Shown one piece after another: positions 15,298 through 24,212 of a stretch of 64,000 nucleotides of DNA; within the stretch, counting starts at the first letter, position 1, and every line of letters starts with the position of its first letter. The stretch is from Ramlibacter sp. (lineage in GTDB: Bacteria > Pseudomonadota > Gammaproteobacteria > Burkholderiales > Burkholderiaceae_C), in contig JAHBZN010000008.1 of NCBI GenBank assembly GCA_019635415.1, forward strand, positions 1-64,000, given 5' to 3'. Below the pieces are notes generated by a model. That model ran no database searches, was not told the DNA's origin, and worked only from the letters and a program-made list of their open reading frames with translations. The translations under genes and the position numbers were made by a program.

Positions 15298-18200
15298 ATG
15301 AAGAGTGCATCCGTTGCGCGCGGCTTGGTCGTGCGCACAGTTTCAGGGTCTTTGATCGTCATCGCTGCCTGGGTTGGAGGCGCTCAGGCGCAAACAAATT
15401 TCCCCGGAGTTAGCGTCCCTTTTATCGGGGCCCTTTCTGCTGGTCCGTCAGGGGCGGCTGGCTATTCCTTGCCTATTCAAGTGCCCCCAGGCCTGGCGGG
15501 CATGGAGCCCAAGCTCGAGCTGGCCTACAGCAGCCAGTCGGGCAATGGGCTGTTAGGCGTGGGATGGTCGCTGTCGGGCCTGTCAACCATCTCCCGATGC
15601 CCCAAGGTCAAGGTTGTTGACGGCGAGCAACTCGCTGTCACGCTGACCAGCGCGGATCGCTTTTGCCTGGACGGGCAGCGGCTTCAAGTCGTGGGTAGCC
15701 CCGCCCAATACGGCGAAGTGGGTGCGCAGTACCGGACCGAGATGGATGGCTTCAGCCGGATCGACGCGGTTGGAGGTACGCTGGCCGATGGTCCGGCCTC
15801 GTTCGTGGTTCGTACCAAGGCGGGCTTGCGCATGGAATATGCAGAAGCCGTGCCGGTTCCCGGTAAAACGGTGCGCCGTGCCTGGGCGTTGAGCAAGGTG
15901 CAAGACGTCAAGGGCAACTTCTACTCCATCTCGTACTTCAACAATGTCGCGCAGAGCACCGGCGATTTTCTGCCTGACCAGATTTCCTACCTGGCGCACA
16001 CCAGTGGGATTGCGGCGCGCAACACCATCAAATTTACCTACGAGGCGCGGCCGGATGTTTCCGTGGGGTACGACGCCGGAGAGAAGGTCAAGCAAACCCG
16101 ACGCCTGCGCATCATTGAGGCATTTGCAGGGACCTCGCAGGTGCTTGTCAGCCGTTATTACATGGCCTACTTGCCGCTTGGCCCCACCGGTCAATCGCGC
16201 CTCAAAAGCGTAACGCGGTGCGCTGTCTCCTATGGCGTAGAAGAGTGCTTGGCCCCATTGGTCTTTGGTTGGCAAGACGAAGCACGGCCGGTGAACCATA
16301 CTTTCACCGATGTGCCCAACGCGCAGTTGTTCGCACCTGGCGGATTCGGTTCGTTCGAGAACTGGTACACCCAACAAGGCGACATCAATGGTGACGGTCG
16401 CACTGACGTGGTGGCCGTCAACATCAATGCAAGCCAAATTTGCTATCGCTCTTTTCTCGCCACGGGCAACGGGCAGTTCGACTCCAACTCGGGGTGTCTT
16501 ACGGCATCTTTTGAGGGCGGCATGGCGCAGCTCGCGGACATCAATGGGGATGGCCTGGCTGATCTTGTTGCATCGGTGGGCGTTGGTACGGGTATGTGTT
16601 TGGCATACTTTCCGTCCCTCGGCAACGGCAAATTTGCCGATCCGCCCGCGCAGTTCTTGACATGTGACGGCTCGGGTTCATTCGCCGGCTGGCGCTTTGT
16701 GGCGGTCGACATCAACCGTGACGGTCGTGCGGACCTGCTTGGCATTTACAACAACACTGTTCAGGTGTGTCAACGTCCCGCGCTTGCGCGCGGCGACGCA
16801 TTCTTTACTCTGGGAGACACCCAATGCTTCAACGCAGACTATGACCGTTGGGTGTGGAACGTCGCGGACGTCAACGGCGATGGCAAGCCCGATCTCGTCG
16901 GCACATGGTTGGCAGATGGCGCCGTCGCCACGCCCTGCACGGAAGTGATTCTTGGCACAGGTGAAGCGGGCCAGATGGTCAAGCTGCCCAGCAGCCGGAT
17001 CTGCAATTACGGAGCGGTCTCCGCCGGGATGAGCCCCCATGTCGGTGACTTCAATGGCGACGGCAAATCTGATCTGCTTGTTGCCAAGGCGATGTCAGGT
17101 CAGATTTGCTTCAAGTTCCTGCTTTCGAACGGCGCAGACGGGTTCGTGGCCCCCGACACTGGTCAATCTTGTGTAAGCGACCCACGCATTGCCGACACAT
17201 CCAAAATCCTGATCGCCGATGTGGATGGTGATGGACGCTCTGACGTCATTGTTCATTCCAAGGGGGGGGGGGGCATGTATGCCCGAGCCTGGTTGACACG
17301 GGATGCCCCGGGCGCCGACTATGCTGGCAAGATTCAGTTGGTGCAGCAGCCTGAAATGGTCTTTGCCACCTCCGGCTACGATGGGGATTGGGGCATCAAC
17401 GTGGGAGACTTCACCGGTCTGGGGCGCATGGACTTGCTGGCCAGCGTTGCCTATTCCGGTGGGCTGCCCATTCGAATGGCCATCCTCCCTACCGAGCGCC
17501 CTTTGATCACGCGGGTCGACAATCTTCACGCCGGGGTCAAGCTGGCTCCCTCGCACACCGTTACGTATGGTGTGGCGACCGACCCAACGCTGTACACCAA
17601 AGACAGTGGTGCCGTGTACCCCGTCGTTGACTTGCTGATGCCCACGCAACTTGTGCGCAGTATCGTCAGTGACGACGGCATTGGGGGCTTCTCCACAGTC
17701 ACCTACGCCTACGAAGGTTTGCGCGCGGATTTGGGCGGGCGCGGCATGCAAGGATTCAGGAAAACCCGCGAAACCAGCCAACTCACCGGAACCACCATCT
17801 CCCGGGAATTCCGCCAGGATTGGCCATTCACAGGCATGGTGACCAAGGAGGAGACATCCATCCCAGGCAAAGGCAACTCGGATGTGCTCAAACGCACGGA
17901 GACGCGTTACGCCCAAACTCAAGGTTCGGTGCCAAATACCGTGTTTGTGTACGCGGATCAGAGCAGCGAGGCGTCGTGGGATCTGGATGGCACGGCCCTG
18001 CCTACCTCCACCACGACGTACGTCTACAACGCCTATCCGGACGCCCAATATGGCGATCTATCTCAAGTGACCGTTGTATACAGCGATGGCTCCTCGAAGG
18101 TTGTCGACAATACCTATAACCCGCCCAACGTCTCTTCGTGGATCCTGGGGCGCCTCAGTCGTGCCAAAGTCACGCACGAGCCATCGACTGCCTCAACATC

Positions 18201-19755
18201 CTCCGATGGGAGCGGCAGTTCGCAGACGCCACCCTCCTCAAATATCTGTTCGCTGTCGGCCACGATGTCTGAGGTGCCGTATGGCGGCGTCAATGCAATC
18301 ACCGTGTCTGCGCCCGGCTACCCTCAAGGAGCGAAAGTGTATTGGCAGGGAGGTTTGGACGGCACAGGTAGCTTGGTCGGCTCCGGTCTGCCATATGGGG
18401 AGGACGGTTTCGCGGGGTACGTCTCCACCTACTACGTCTCAAACACAAATCCTACGTCGATCACGCAATTGCTGACCCTCTCTGCTGAGATCCGTGAGCC
18501 GGGTCTTGCTCCATGCCCGACCAATACCATCCAGGTGAAACTGGTGTGGGCGAAGCCGACTTGCGACTTGGTCGGTAGTTCCATCTCGATTCCCTACAAC
18601 ACGAGTTTTAGTTGGACGGTGAGCGGCACCAATCTGCCCCCGGATGCCCAATTCCAGTGGCACGGCTACAAGGACGGTGCACTGCAAACAGACTTAGGCA
18701 ATGCAAACCTGGGTACGTCGTACTACAGCAACGACAACACCAGCCCCTCTTACGTTCTCTACCAGAGATATGTCACGGTGCATTCCGGGGGGGATCAGAT
18801 TTGCGCCACTCCCTCTCGGTTCATGACTTTGCAGAATCCGCCTCAGTGCGTGCTGAGCATGGGGAGCAACACCATCCATCCAGGCGAGAACATTGTCTAC
18901 AACCTCAGCACTCCGATGTTTGCCACGGGGCTGCCTGCAGGTTCTCAAGCGTATTTCTACGGCAAGAAGAATGGCGTGCCTGATATCTCCGGGGCGGGTG
19001 AGTACGCCGGGGCTGCACCTGGGACCTACACTTATCTTTACGAACAAAACAGGCCGGATATGGCGGGCGTTTACGAGCGCTGGATCGAAGTGCGGAACGA
19101 TCAGGGAGCGAGGGTTTGTCTCTCTAACTCGGTGACCAACTCATTGATGCCGCCTCCCGTCCAGTGTCAGATGAACGTGAGCACCAATACTGTTGCTCCC
19201 GCTGGGTCGGTCACGTATGCCATTGAGGGGACCAACTTTCCCAACGGGGCTTCGGCCTACTGGTATGGCTGGAAGAACGGTCAACAAGATGTCATGGGTG
19301 AACTTGCTGGTAGTGTGCCCTTCTATAGGACCTACGAGAACAGACCTGATCTACCCGGCTACTACCAGCGCTACGCTGTCATTCGCGATGCGAATGGTGC
19401 CAATATCTGTACCACCAACATTGTTGACGTCACGTACATGCCACCGGCTGAAACGCCCACGCCACCGACGCCCAGCTGTCAACTCAGTGTCAGCTCGAAT
19501 GAAATTCCTCCGTGGGGAGAAATCACATATCACGTGGATGGACAAAATCTGCCTGGCGACGCCGCAGCCTACTGGTACGGCACCAAGGGCGGTGTCCAGG
19601 ACGCATTTGGCGAGTATGCCGGTGCGATGCCTGTCACGGTAACTCACGGAAATAGACCAGACCTGCCGGGCTACTACCAGCGCTATGCGATCATTCGCAA
19701 CGGCAGTGGCGCGCACCTCTGCACGACCAACACGGTTGATGTGCATTTCCAGTAA
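15298..19755 (+). CDS. Secreted SpvB/TcB-like FG-GAP repeat protein with five C-terminal tandem repeats
   Basis: This is a 1485-residue exported protein. A Sec signal peptide (cleavage probably after GGAQA, near residue 32) is followed by an SpvB/TcB N-terminal domain (YSLPIQVPPGLAGMEPKLEL, then GNGLLGVGWSLSGL). Seven FG-GAP/VCBS-type repeats with calcium-binding DxNxDGxxD loops follow, about residues 360-720 (DINGDGRTDVV, DVNGDGKPDLV, DFNGDGKSDLL). A TcdB-like middle region has TYAYEGLRADLGGRGMQGFR. The C-terminal third (about 984-1485) is five repeats of roughly 100 residues, each starting with Cys and containing a WxG pattern such as AYWYGWKNG. TcB proteins build the RHS cocoon with a TcC partner; here the partner would be the next gene. 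No TcA component is visible. A 12-G tract lies at residue 655. Confidence 0.85.
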   Translation: MKSASVARGLVVRTVSGSLIVIAAWVGGAQAQTNFPGVSVPFIGALSAGPSGAAGYSLPIQVPPGLAGMEPKLELAYSSQSGNGLLGVGWSLSGLSTISRCPKVKVVDGEQLAVTLTSADRFCLDGQRLQVVGSPAQYGEVGAQYRTEMDGFSRIDAVGGTLADGPASFVVRTKAGLRMEYAEAVPVPGKTVRRAWALSKVQDVKGNFYSISYFNNVAQSTGDFLPDQISYLAHTSGIAARNTIKFTYEARPDVSVGYDAGEKVKQTRRLRIIEAFAGTSQVLVSRYYMAYLPLGPTGQSRLKSVTRCAVSYGVEECLAPLVFGWQDEARPVNHTFTDVPNAQLFAPGGFGSFENWYTQQGDINGDGRTDVVAVNINASQICYRSFLATGNGQFDSNSGCLTASFEGGMAQLADINGDGLADLVASVGVGTGMCLAYFPSLGNGKFADPPAQFLTCDGSGSFAGWRFVAVDINRDGRADLLGIYNNTVQVCQRPALARGDAFFTLGDTQCFNADYDRWVWNVADVNGDGKPDLVGTWLADGAVATPCTEVILGTGEAGQMVKLPSSRICNYGAVSAGMSPHVGDFNGDGKSDLLVAKAMSGQICFKFLLSNGADGFVAPDTGQSCVSDPRIADTSKILIADVDGDGRSDVIVHSKGGGGMYARAWLTRDAPGADYAGKIQLVQQPEMVFATSGYDGDWGINVGDFTGLGRMDLLASVAYSGGLPIRMAILPTERPLITRVDNLHAGVKLAPSHTVTYGVATDPTLYTKDSGAVYPVVDLLMPTQLVRSIVSDDGIGGFSTVTYAYEGLRADLGGRGMQGFRKTRETSQLTGTTISREFRQDWPFTGMVTKEETSIPGKGNSDVLKRTETRYAQTQGSVPNTVFVYADQSSEASWDLDGTALPTSTTTYVYNAYPDAQYGDLSQVTVVYSDGSSKVVDNTYNPPNVSSWILGRLSRAKVTHEPSTASTSSDGSGSSQTPPSSNICSLSATMSEVPYGGVNAITVSAPGYPQGAKVYWQGGLDGTGSLVGSGLPYGEDGFAGYVSTYYVSNTNPTSITQLLTLSAEIREPGLAPCPTNTIQVKLVWAKPTCDLVGSSISIPYNTSFSWTVSGTNLPPDAQFQWHGYKDGALQTDLGNANLGTSYYSNDNTSPSYVLYQRYVTVHSGGDQICATPSRFMTLQNPPQCVLSMGSNTIHPGENIVYNLSTPMFATGLPAGSQAYFYGKKNGVPDISGAGEYAGAAPGTYTYLYEQNRPDMAGVYERWIEVRNDQGARVCLSNSVTNSLMPPPVQCQMNVSTNTVAPAGSVTYAIEGTNFPNGASAYWYGWKNGQQDVMGELAGSVPFYRTYENRPDLPGYYQRYAVIRDANGANICTTNIVDVTYMPPAETPTPPTPSCQLSVSSNEIPPWGEITYHVDGQNLPGDAAAYWYGTKGGVQDAFGEYAGAMPVTVTHGNRPDLPGYYQRYAIIRNGSGAHLCTTNTVDVHFQ
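17262..17273 (+). repeat. Twelve-base G homopolymer inside the SpvB-like gene
   Basis: The run of twelve G residues encodes Lys-Gly-Gly-Gly-Gly at about residues 655-659, at the end of an FG-GAP repeat. Such tracts slip during replication, and a one-base change would shift the frame and cut off the last 830 residues. It could be a phase-variation switch or an assembly artefact. As written, the frame is intact. Confidence 0.9.
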
Positions 19756-19769
19756 GGCGAGGGTGGCAC

Positions 19770-22700
19770 ATGAACAATAGCAATCAAGAGCCGATCGTGT
19801 ACCAACTGCCGTGGCATCGGCATTGCCCGGTTAGACCTGGCCTGTGGCGCGTTGCCCGCAAGGTGGGGGCTTGGGCGTTGGCTGTGGCTTGGGGGCTGGG
19901 CCTCACGGTCCCGGCTCACGCCACCGCCACCGTCAGGATCAGTGCCTACGAGTATTACGCTGATGGACTACTGAAGTCAGAAACCGTCGAACCTGATGAC
20001 CCGCAGAGTTGCCTCACCACGGTTTACACCTACGACCAGTACGGCAACAAGAACAGCAGTACCAGCACGCCTTGCTCTGGTGCCACGGGCTTTGCCGTGG
20101 CCAGCGCGGCACAGGCGCGCACCACCACCACCGCAATTACGGTAGATGCCAACAGCATTACCAGCATTACTCGCAACGGCAAGGGGCACAGCGAAACCCG
20201 TGTCACGGACATGCGCTTTGGCATGCTCACTCAACAAACGGGCCCAAACAACAGGCCGGTGTACTTTGGGTACGACGCCTACGGCCGGAAAAATTACGAA
20301 TCAGCACTGGATGGCACCCATACGGAATGGACCTACCTTCTCTGCACCCAAAGCAACGCCAACTGCCCGCCCTCCGTGGGACTCGCCACCGTCGTCTCGG
20401 TCGCCATTGAAAAGCGCATGGCGGTGAACGGCGCCCCCTTGGGCGCGGCAGTTCGAACCTACTCCGACATGCTGGGGCGCGTCGTGCGCAAGCAAACCCA
20501 GAGCTTTGACGGTGGTGCTGCAGCCGCAGCCACCTTGTTCAAAGACGCGCACTACGACGCGCGCGGCCAGGTCGTCAAGCAATCCGTCTGGTACGCCGAA
20601 GGCTCCGGCATGGAAAACTATACCGAGATGGAATACGACGAACTCGGCCGTGTCACCCAGCAGTCCTTTCCCGACACCGACCTGGGCAGCGGGCGCGTGG
20701 TCACCCAGATCACCCACCAAGGCCTGAGCTCCACCACCATCAACCCCACCGGCGCCACCAAAACCACCATCAAGAACGCCCAAGGGAGGGTGGCCAAGGT
20801 TGTCGACAACCATACCAACACGGTTCTTTATGAGTACGACGCTGTTGGCAACCTCGTGCAAACCGTGGCGGCTGGCATCACCACCACCCTCAGCTACAAC
20901 CAGCGGGGCCAAAAGACGGGCATGAAAGACCCGGTCATGGGGGAGTGGCAATACGAATACAACGTATATGGTGAGCTGGTGTGGCAGCGCGACAGCCTGG
21001 GGCACACCACCACCATGGCCTATGACATGCTGGGGCGCATGACCACGCGCAACGAGGCCGACCTTACCAGTACATGGACATATGACACCAACCGGTTCGG
21101 CGAGCTCTTTGAGGCCGCCACGAGCAATGGTTTCAAGCGCCAGCACTACTACAACAGCTACGGCAAGCCGCAGATGACGCGGTTCTATGCCGACGAACCG
21201 AACGTCTCGCGCGACTTCCAGTTCAGCTACGACGACAACACCGGGCGGTTGAGCCGCAAGGTGTGGCCCTCGGGTTACATGACATACTACGAATACACCG
21301 CGCAAGGCTTCCTCAAAAAAGTCAGCGGCACGGCGGGGTACCCCTATACCGACGGTGACGCGAGCTACGAGGTATTGGAGATGGACGCTCGAGGGCGCAC
21401 CACCAAGTACCGTCAGGGCAACGGTGTGGTCACCACCAACACTTACGACCAGACCACAAACAAGCTCAAGAACATCACCGCGGGGAGCGGCAATGTCCTC
21501 AACCAGTCCTACACCTATGATCAGTTGGGCAACCTTGTGGGGCGGGCAGACAACTCGTTTGGGGTTGGCACCACGGAGACATTTGCCTATGACACCCTGG
21601 ACCGGCTGACCAACTACACCACCGTAGGCAGTGCTGTCAGCCCCCCCAAGGCGGTGCAAATTCGCTATGACCCACGCGGCAACATCACCTACCGCAGCGA
21701 TGTTGGCACCTACCAGTATGACCCTCAGCGTCCGGGGCGGTTAGTCAATGTCACCCTGGACACCCCCCAAGGGGCCATGGCCAACAGCGGCACCCGCTTG
21801 CTGACCTACGCCTACGACGACGCACAACCCTCGGCCAGCGTCATCAATGGTTTGCCCATGGGCAACGGCAATGTGCGCTACACCGAGTCGCAAGACATCC
21901 CCAATAGCCGGCATACCTATCGCCTGTTCAGCCACACCAGCTTCAATATGGTGCAGTCCATTGCCTATGGCGATGCCAACACCCAGAGCGACTGCAGCAC
22001 CGGTGTGTGTACCGCAAGCGTCTCCATGGCTTATGTCTACGGCCCTGAGCACCAGCGCGTCAAGCAGGTGGTGGTTGGCGGTGCGAATGCGGGTACCACC
22101 TGGTATCTGGGCGACTACGAGAAGCACATCACCAGCACCGGTAATGTTGAAGAGCGCCACTACCTCGGCGCGGGCACCCATGTTTTTGCCGTGTTCAAAC
22201 GGCGCAACTACGCCTCTTACCGTGAGGTGAACTACCACCACCATGACTACCTGGGCAGTGTGGTGGCCGTGACGGACATCTACGGCGCCGTGATCGAGCG
22301 CATGGCGTACGACCCCTGGGGCAAACGCCGCTTTGTGAATGGCAACACCGACGTTATTGACAGCATTGCTGGCGTGGCCACCGATCGTGGCTACACCAAC
22401 CACGAGCACCTGGACGATGTGGGGCTGATCAACATGAATGCGCGCATGTTCGACCCGGCCACGGGCCGCTTCCTTAGCGCTGACCCTTTCATCCAGAGCC
22501 CAGACAACCTGCAGAGCTACAACCGGTATCTCTATGTGTTAGGTAACCCGCTGGCGTTCTCGGATCCGAGTGGGTACTTCAGCTTCAAGAAATTGTTCAG
22601 AGTTGTCGTGGCCGTATACGTCGGCGTCTTGACAGGGGGGGCCGTATCTTCGTTTCTCATTAACTCTGCTGGCATGACGGGCAGTGCGTTCGTCACCATG

Positions 22701-23576
22701 TCTGGTGGCGGAATCCTGAGCAATGCGGGGATGCTCAGCGCGCTTGGAGGCGCAGTATCGGGGGCAGCTGGCGGCTTGGCTGCTGGCCTGATTAGCTCTG
22801 GCACCCTCAAGGGGGGGCTGCAGGGTGCTCTAAGCGGGGGGGTGTTTGGCGCAGCGGGTACTGTGGGTGGCATGTCGGGCGCTGAAAGCGCAGGACGTTA
22901 TGCAGCGCATGCTGGTGCAGGCTGTATCAGCGCAGTTGCTGGTGGCGGCAAATGTGGCAGTGGTGCTATCAGTGCGCTTTACGGCAAATACACTACAAAC
23001 GCGATCGGTAACTCCACGAGTATCGACGGAGCCTTCGCAAAGGGCGTCGCGACTGTGACTGCTGGGGGCATTGGCTCGGTCCTGGTTGGGGGAAGCTTTG
23101 AAAACGGGGCAAGAACTGCCGCGTATGGGTACATACACAACCATATACTTACTTTCGGTGTGGTCGTAGTTGGTTTCGTTGGTACTGGCGCTTTGATTCA
23201 TGAATGGGACAATTTGAAAAAGGGCTGGAACGCGCTGATGGCTGCCATGTCCGAAGGGGGGGATACTTCGGGCGCGAATGGTGGGGCAGATAGTGCAGGC
23301 TCCAATGTCCGCGACAACAGGAGCAAGGGCCAGAAGGCCGAAGATGAGGTTGCCGCCGATCTTGAGGGTGCTGGCCGTGACGTAGATCGCCAAGTCCGCA
23401 AGGACACGCCCTTTGGGCCTCGCGTCATCGACGTTGAAGTCAAAGACAAGAATGGAAACGTCTTGGGCGGAGTTGAGGTTAAAGCGGGCAACAGTCGTTA
23501 TCGGCCAGACCAGCGCTCGAAGGACGAGTGGCTGCGTCAGAACGGTTACCCCGTCGATGTTGTGCGGAAGCCTTGA
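19770..23576 (+). CDS. RHS repeat protein with C-terminal PD-(D/E)XK-like nuclease domain
   Basis: This is a 1268-residue polymorphic toxin candidate. A signal peptide (ALAVAWGLGLTVPAHA) precedes a long array of YD repeats (YEYDAVGNLVQT, YDMLGRMTTRNE, YDQLGNLVGRAD and others). The hyperconserved RHS core follows near residue 895 (DPATGRFLSADPF, then NPLAFSDPSGY), where RHS proteins are usually cleaved. A glycine-rich hydrophobic pretoxin region with GGSFENGARTAAYGY leads to the C-terminal domain (about 1180-1268). There, RVIDVEVKD and VEVKAG supply the Asp and the ExK of a PD-(D/E)XK nuclease fold. It starts 14 bases after the SpvB-like gene and is followed at once by a putative immunity gene. 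Nuclease activity is inferred, not shown. Confidence 0.85.
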   Translation: MNNSNQEPIVYQLPWHRHCPVRPGLWRVARKVGAWALAVAWGLGLTVPAHATATVRISAYEYYADGLLKSETVEPDDPQSCLTTVYTYDQYGNKNSSTSTPCSGATGFAVASAAQARTTTTAITVDANSITSITRNGKGHSETRVTDMRFGMLTQQTGPNNRPVYFGYDAYGRKNYESALDGTHTEWTYLLCTQSNANCPPSVGLATVVSVAIEKRMAVNGAPLGAAVRTYSDMLGRVVRKQTQSFDGGAAAAATLFKDAHYDARGQVVKQSVWYAEGSGMENYTEMEYDELGRVTQQSFPDTDLGSGRVVTQITHQGLSSTTINPTGATKTTIKNAQGRVAKVVDNHTNTVLYEYDAVGNLVQTVAAGITTTLSYNQRGQKTGMKDPVMGEWQYEYNVYGELVWQRDSLGHTTTMAYDMLGRMTTRNEADLTSTWTYDTNRFGELFEAATSNGFKRQHYYNSYGKPQMTRFYADEPNVSRDFQFSYDDNTGRLSRKVWPSGYMTYYEYTAQGFLKKVSGTAGYPYTDGDASYEVLEMDARGRTTKYRQGNGVVTTNTYDQTTNKLKNITAGSGNVLNQSYTYDQLGNLVGRADNSFGVGTTETFAYDTLDRLTNYTTVGSAVSPPKAVQIRYDPRGNITYRSDVGTYQYDPQRPGRLVNVTLDTPQGAMANSGTRLLTYAYDDAQPSASVINGLPMGNGNVRYTESQDIPNSRHTYRLFSHTSFNMVQSIAYGDANTQSDCSTGVCTASVSMAYVYGPEHQRVKQVVVGGANAGTTWYLGDYEKHITSTGNVEERHYLGAGTHVFAVFKRRNYASYREVNYHHHDYLGSVVAVTDIYGAVIERMAYDPWGKRRFVNGNTDVIDSIAGVATDRGYTNHEHLDDVGLINMNARMFDPATGRFLSADPFIQSPDNLQSYNRYLYVLGNPLAFSDPSGYFSFKKLFRVVVAVYVGVLTGGAVSSFLINSAGMTGSAFVTMSGGGILSNAGMLSALGGAVSGAAGGLAAGLISSGTLKGGLQGALSGGVFGAAGTVGGMSGAESAGRYAAHAGAGCISAVAGGGKCGSGAISALYGKYTTNAIGNSTSIDGAFAKGVATVTAGGIGSVLVGGSFENGARTAAYGYIHNHILTFGVVVVGFVGTGALIHEWDNLKKGWNALMAAMSEGGDTSGANGGADSAGSNVRDNRSKGQKAEDEVAADLEGAGRDVDRQVRKDTPFGPRVIDVEVKDKNGNVLGGVEVKAGNSRYRPDQRSKDEWLRQNGYPVDVVRKP

Positions 23577-23578
23577 GC

Positions 23579-24211
23579 ATGATGAAAGCTGCAGAGAGCT
23601 TTAAGCACTTGAAGGCCTGCCTGGTCAAACGTCTCGCGCCAAGCGGGTTCATTGACACAGGCGGCATCGTGTGGCGCAAGGTTCATGACACGGTTGTCGT
23701 GCTCGAGGTCCAGAAGGATCGCAAATACAGCACAAAGGAAGAGGTTCGGTTCACTGTCAATGCAGGCATCTCGGTCGATGCGTTGCGCGATGTTGTTGCC
23801 GCTGCTGGCGGACCTTCTACCTCAGACGTTCCCCCGCCGGAAAGGTGTCACTGGCGCCAGCGCCTCGGCCACCTACTGCCTGCGCAAAGCGATGTGTGGT
23901 GGTCGGTGAGCGACGAGCAAAGTGCTCAGTCGGCATGCGACGAGATTGCTTCAGGGCTGATCGATATTGCTTTGCCGAAGGTCGAGGCGAAGGCGTCCTC
24001 GGAGGCGCTGGTTCGTTCGTGGCAAGAAGGCCGTGGACAGGGACTGACCGAGTACGAAAGGCGGGTCAACCTTGCAAGGTTGCTTATTGCGCTAGGCCGC
24101 ACAGAAGAAGCGCAAGCGGCAGTGCAGGCCTTGGAGGATGCGTCGCTTGGAAAGTCCTGGGCCGTGTCGGCCGCCTACGATGTGAAAGAGCTGCGCAAGC
24201 AGTTCTCGTGA
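23579..24211 (+). CDS. DUF4304 protein, probable immunity to the RHS nuclease
   Basis: This 210-residue cytoplasmic protein begins two bases after the RHS stop (ATG at 23579; a second ATG follows at 23582). The first 75 residues (FKHLKACLVKRLAPSGF, then VVLEVQKDRK and VRFTVNAGIS) match the DUF4304 domain, which is often encoded beside polymorphic toxins as an immunity protein. The C-terminal half is helical. Neither signal peptide nor membrane segment is present, which fits an antidote that blocks a DNA- or RNA-cutting toxin in the producer's cytoplasm. The toxin/immunity pairing is inferred from position. Confidence 0.7.
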   Translation: MMKAAESFKHLKACLVKRLAPSGFIDTGGIVWRKVHDTVVVLEVQKDRKYSTKEEVRFTVNAGISVDALRDVVAAAGGPSTSDVPPPERCHWRQRLGHLLPAQSDVWWSVSDEQSAQSACDEIASGLIDIALPKVEAKASSEALVRSWQEGRGQGLTEYERRVNLARLLIALGRTEEAQAAVQALEDASLGKSWAVSAAYDVKELRKQFS

Positions 24212-24212
24212 T

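Noticed and set aside
15250..15300. c-di-GMP or other riboswitch before the SpvB-like gene
   Set aside because: Only a small GGGGT/ACCCC hairpin is present, and none of the conserved bases of known riboswitch classes could be matched.
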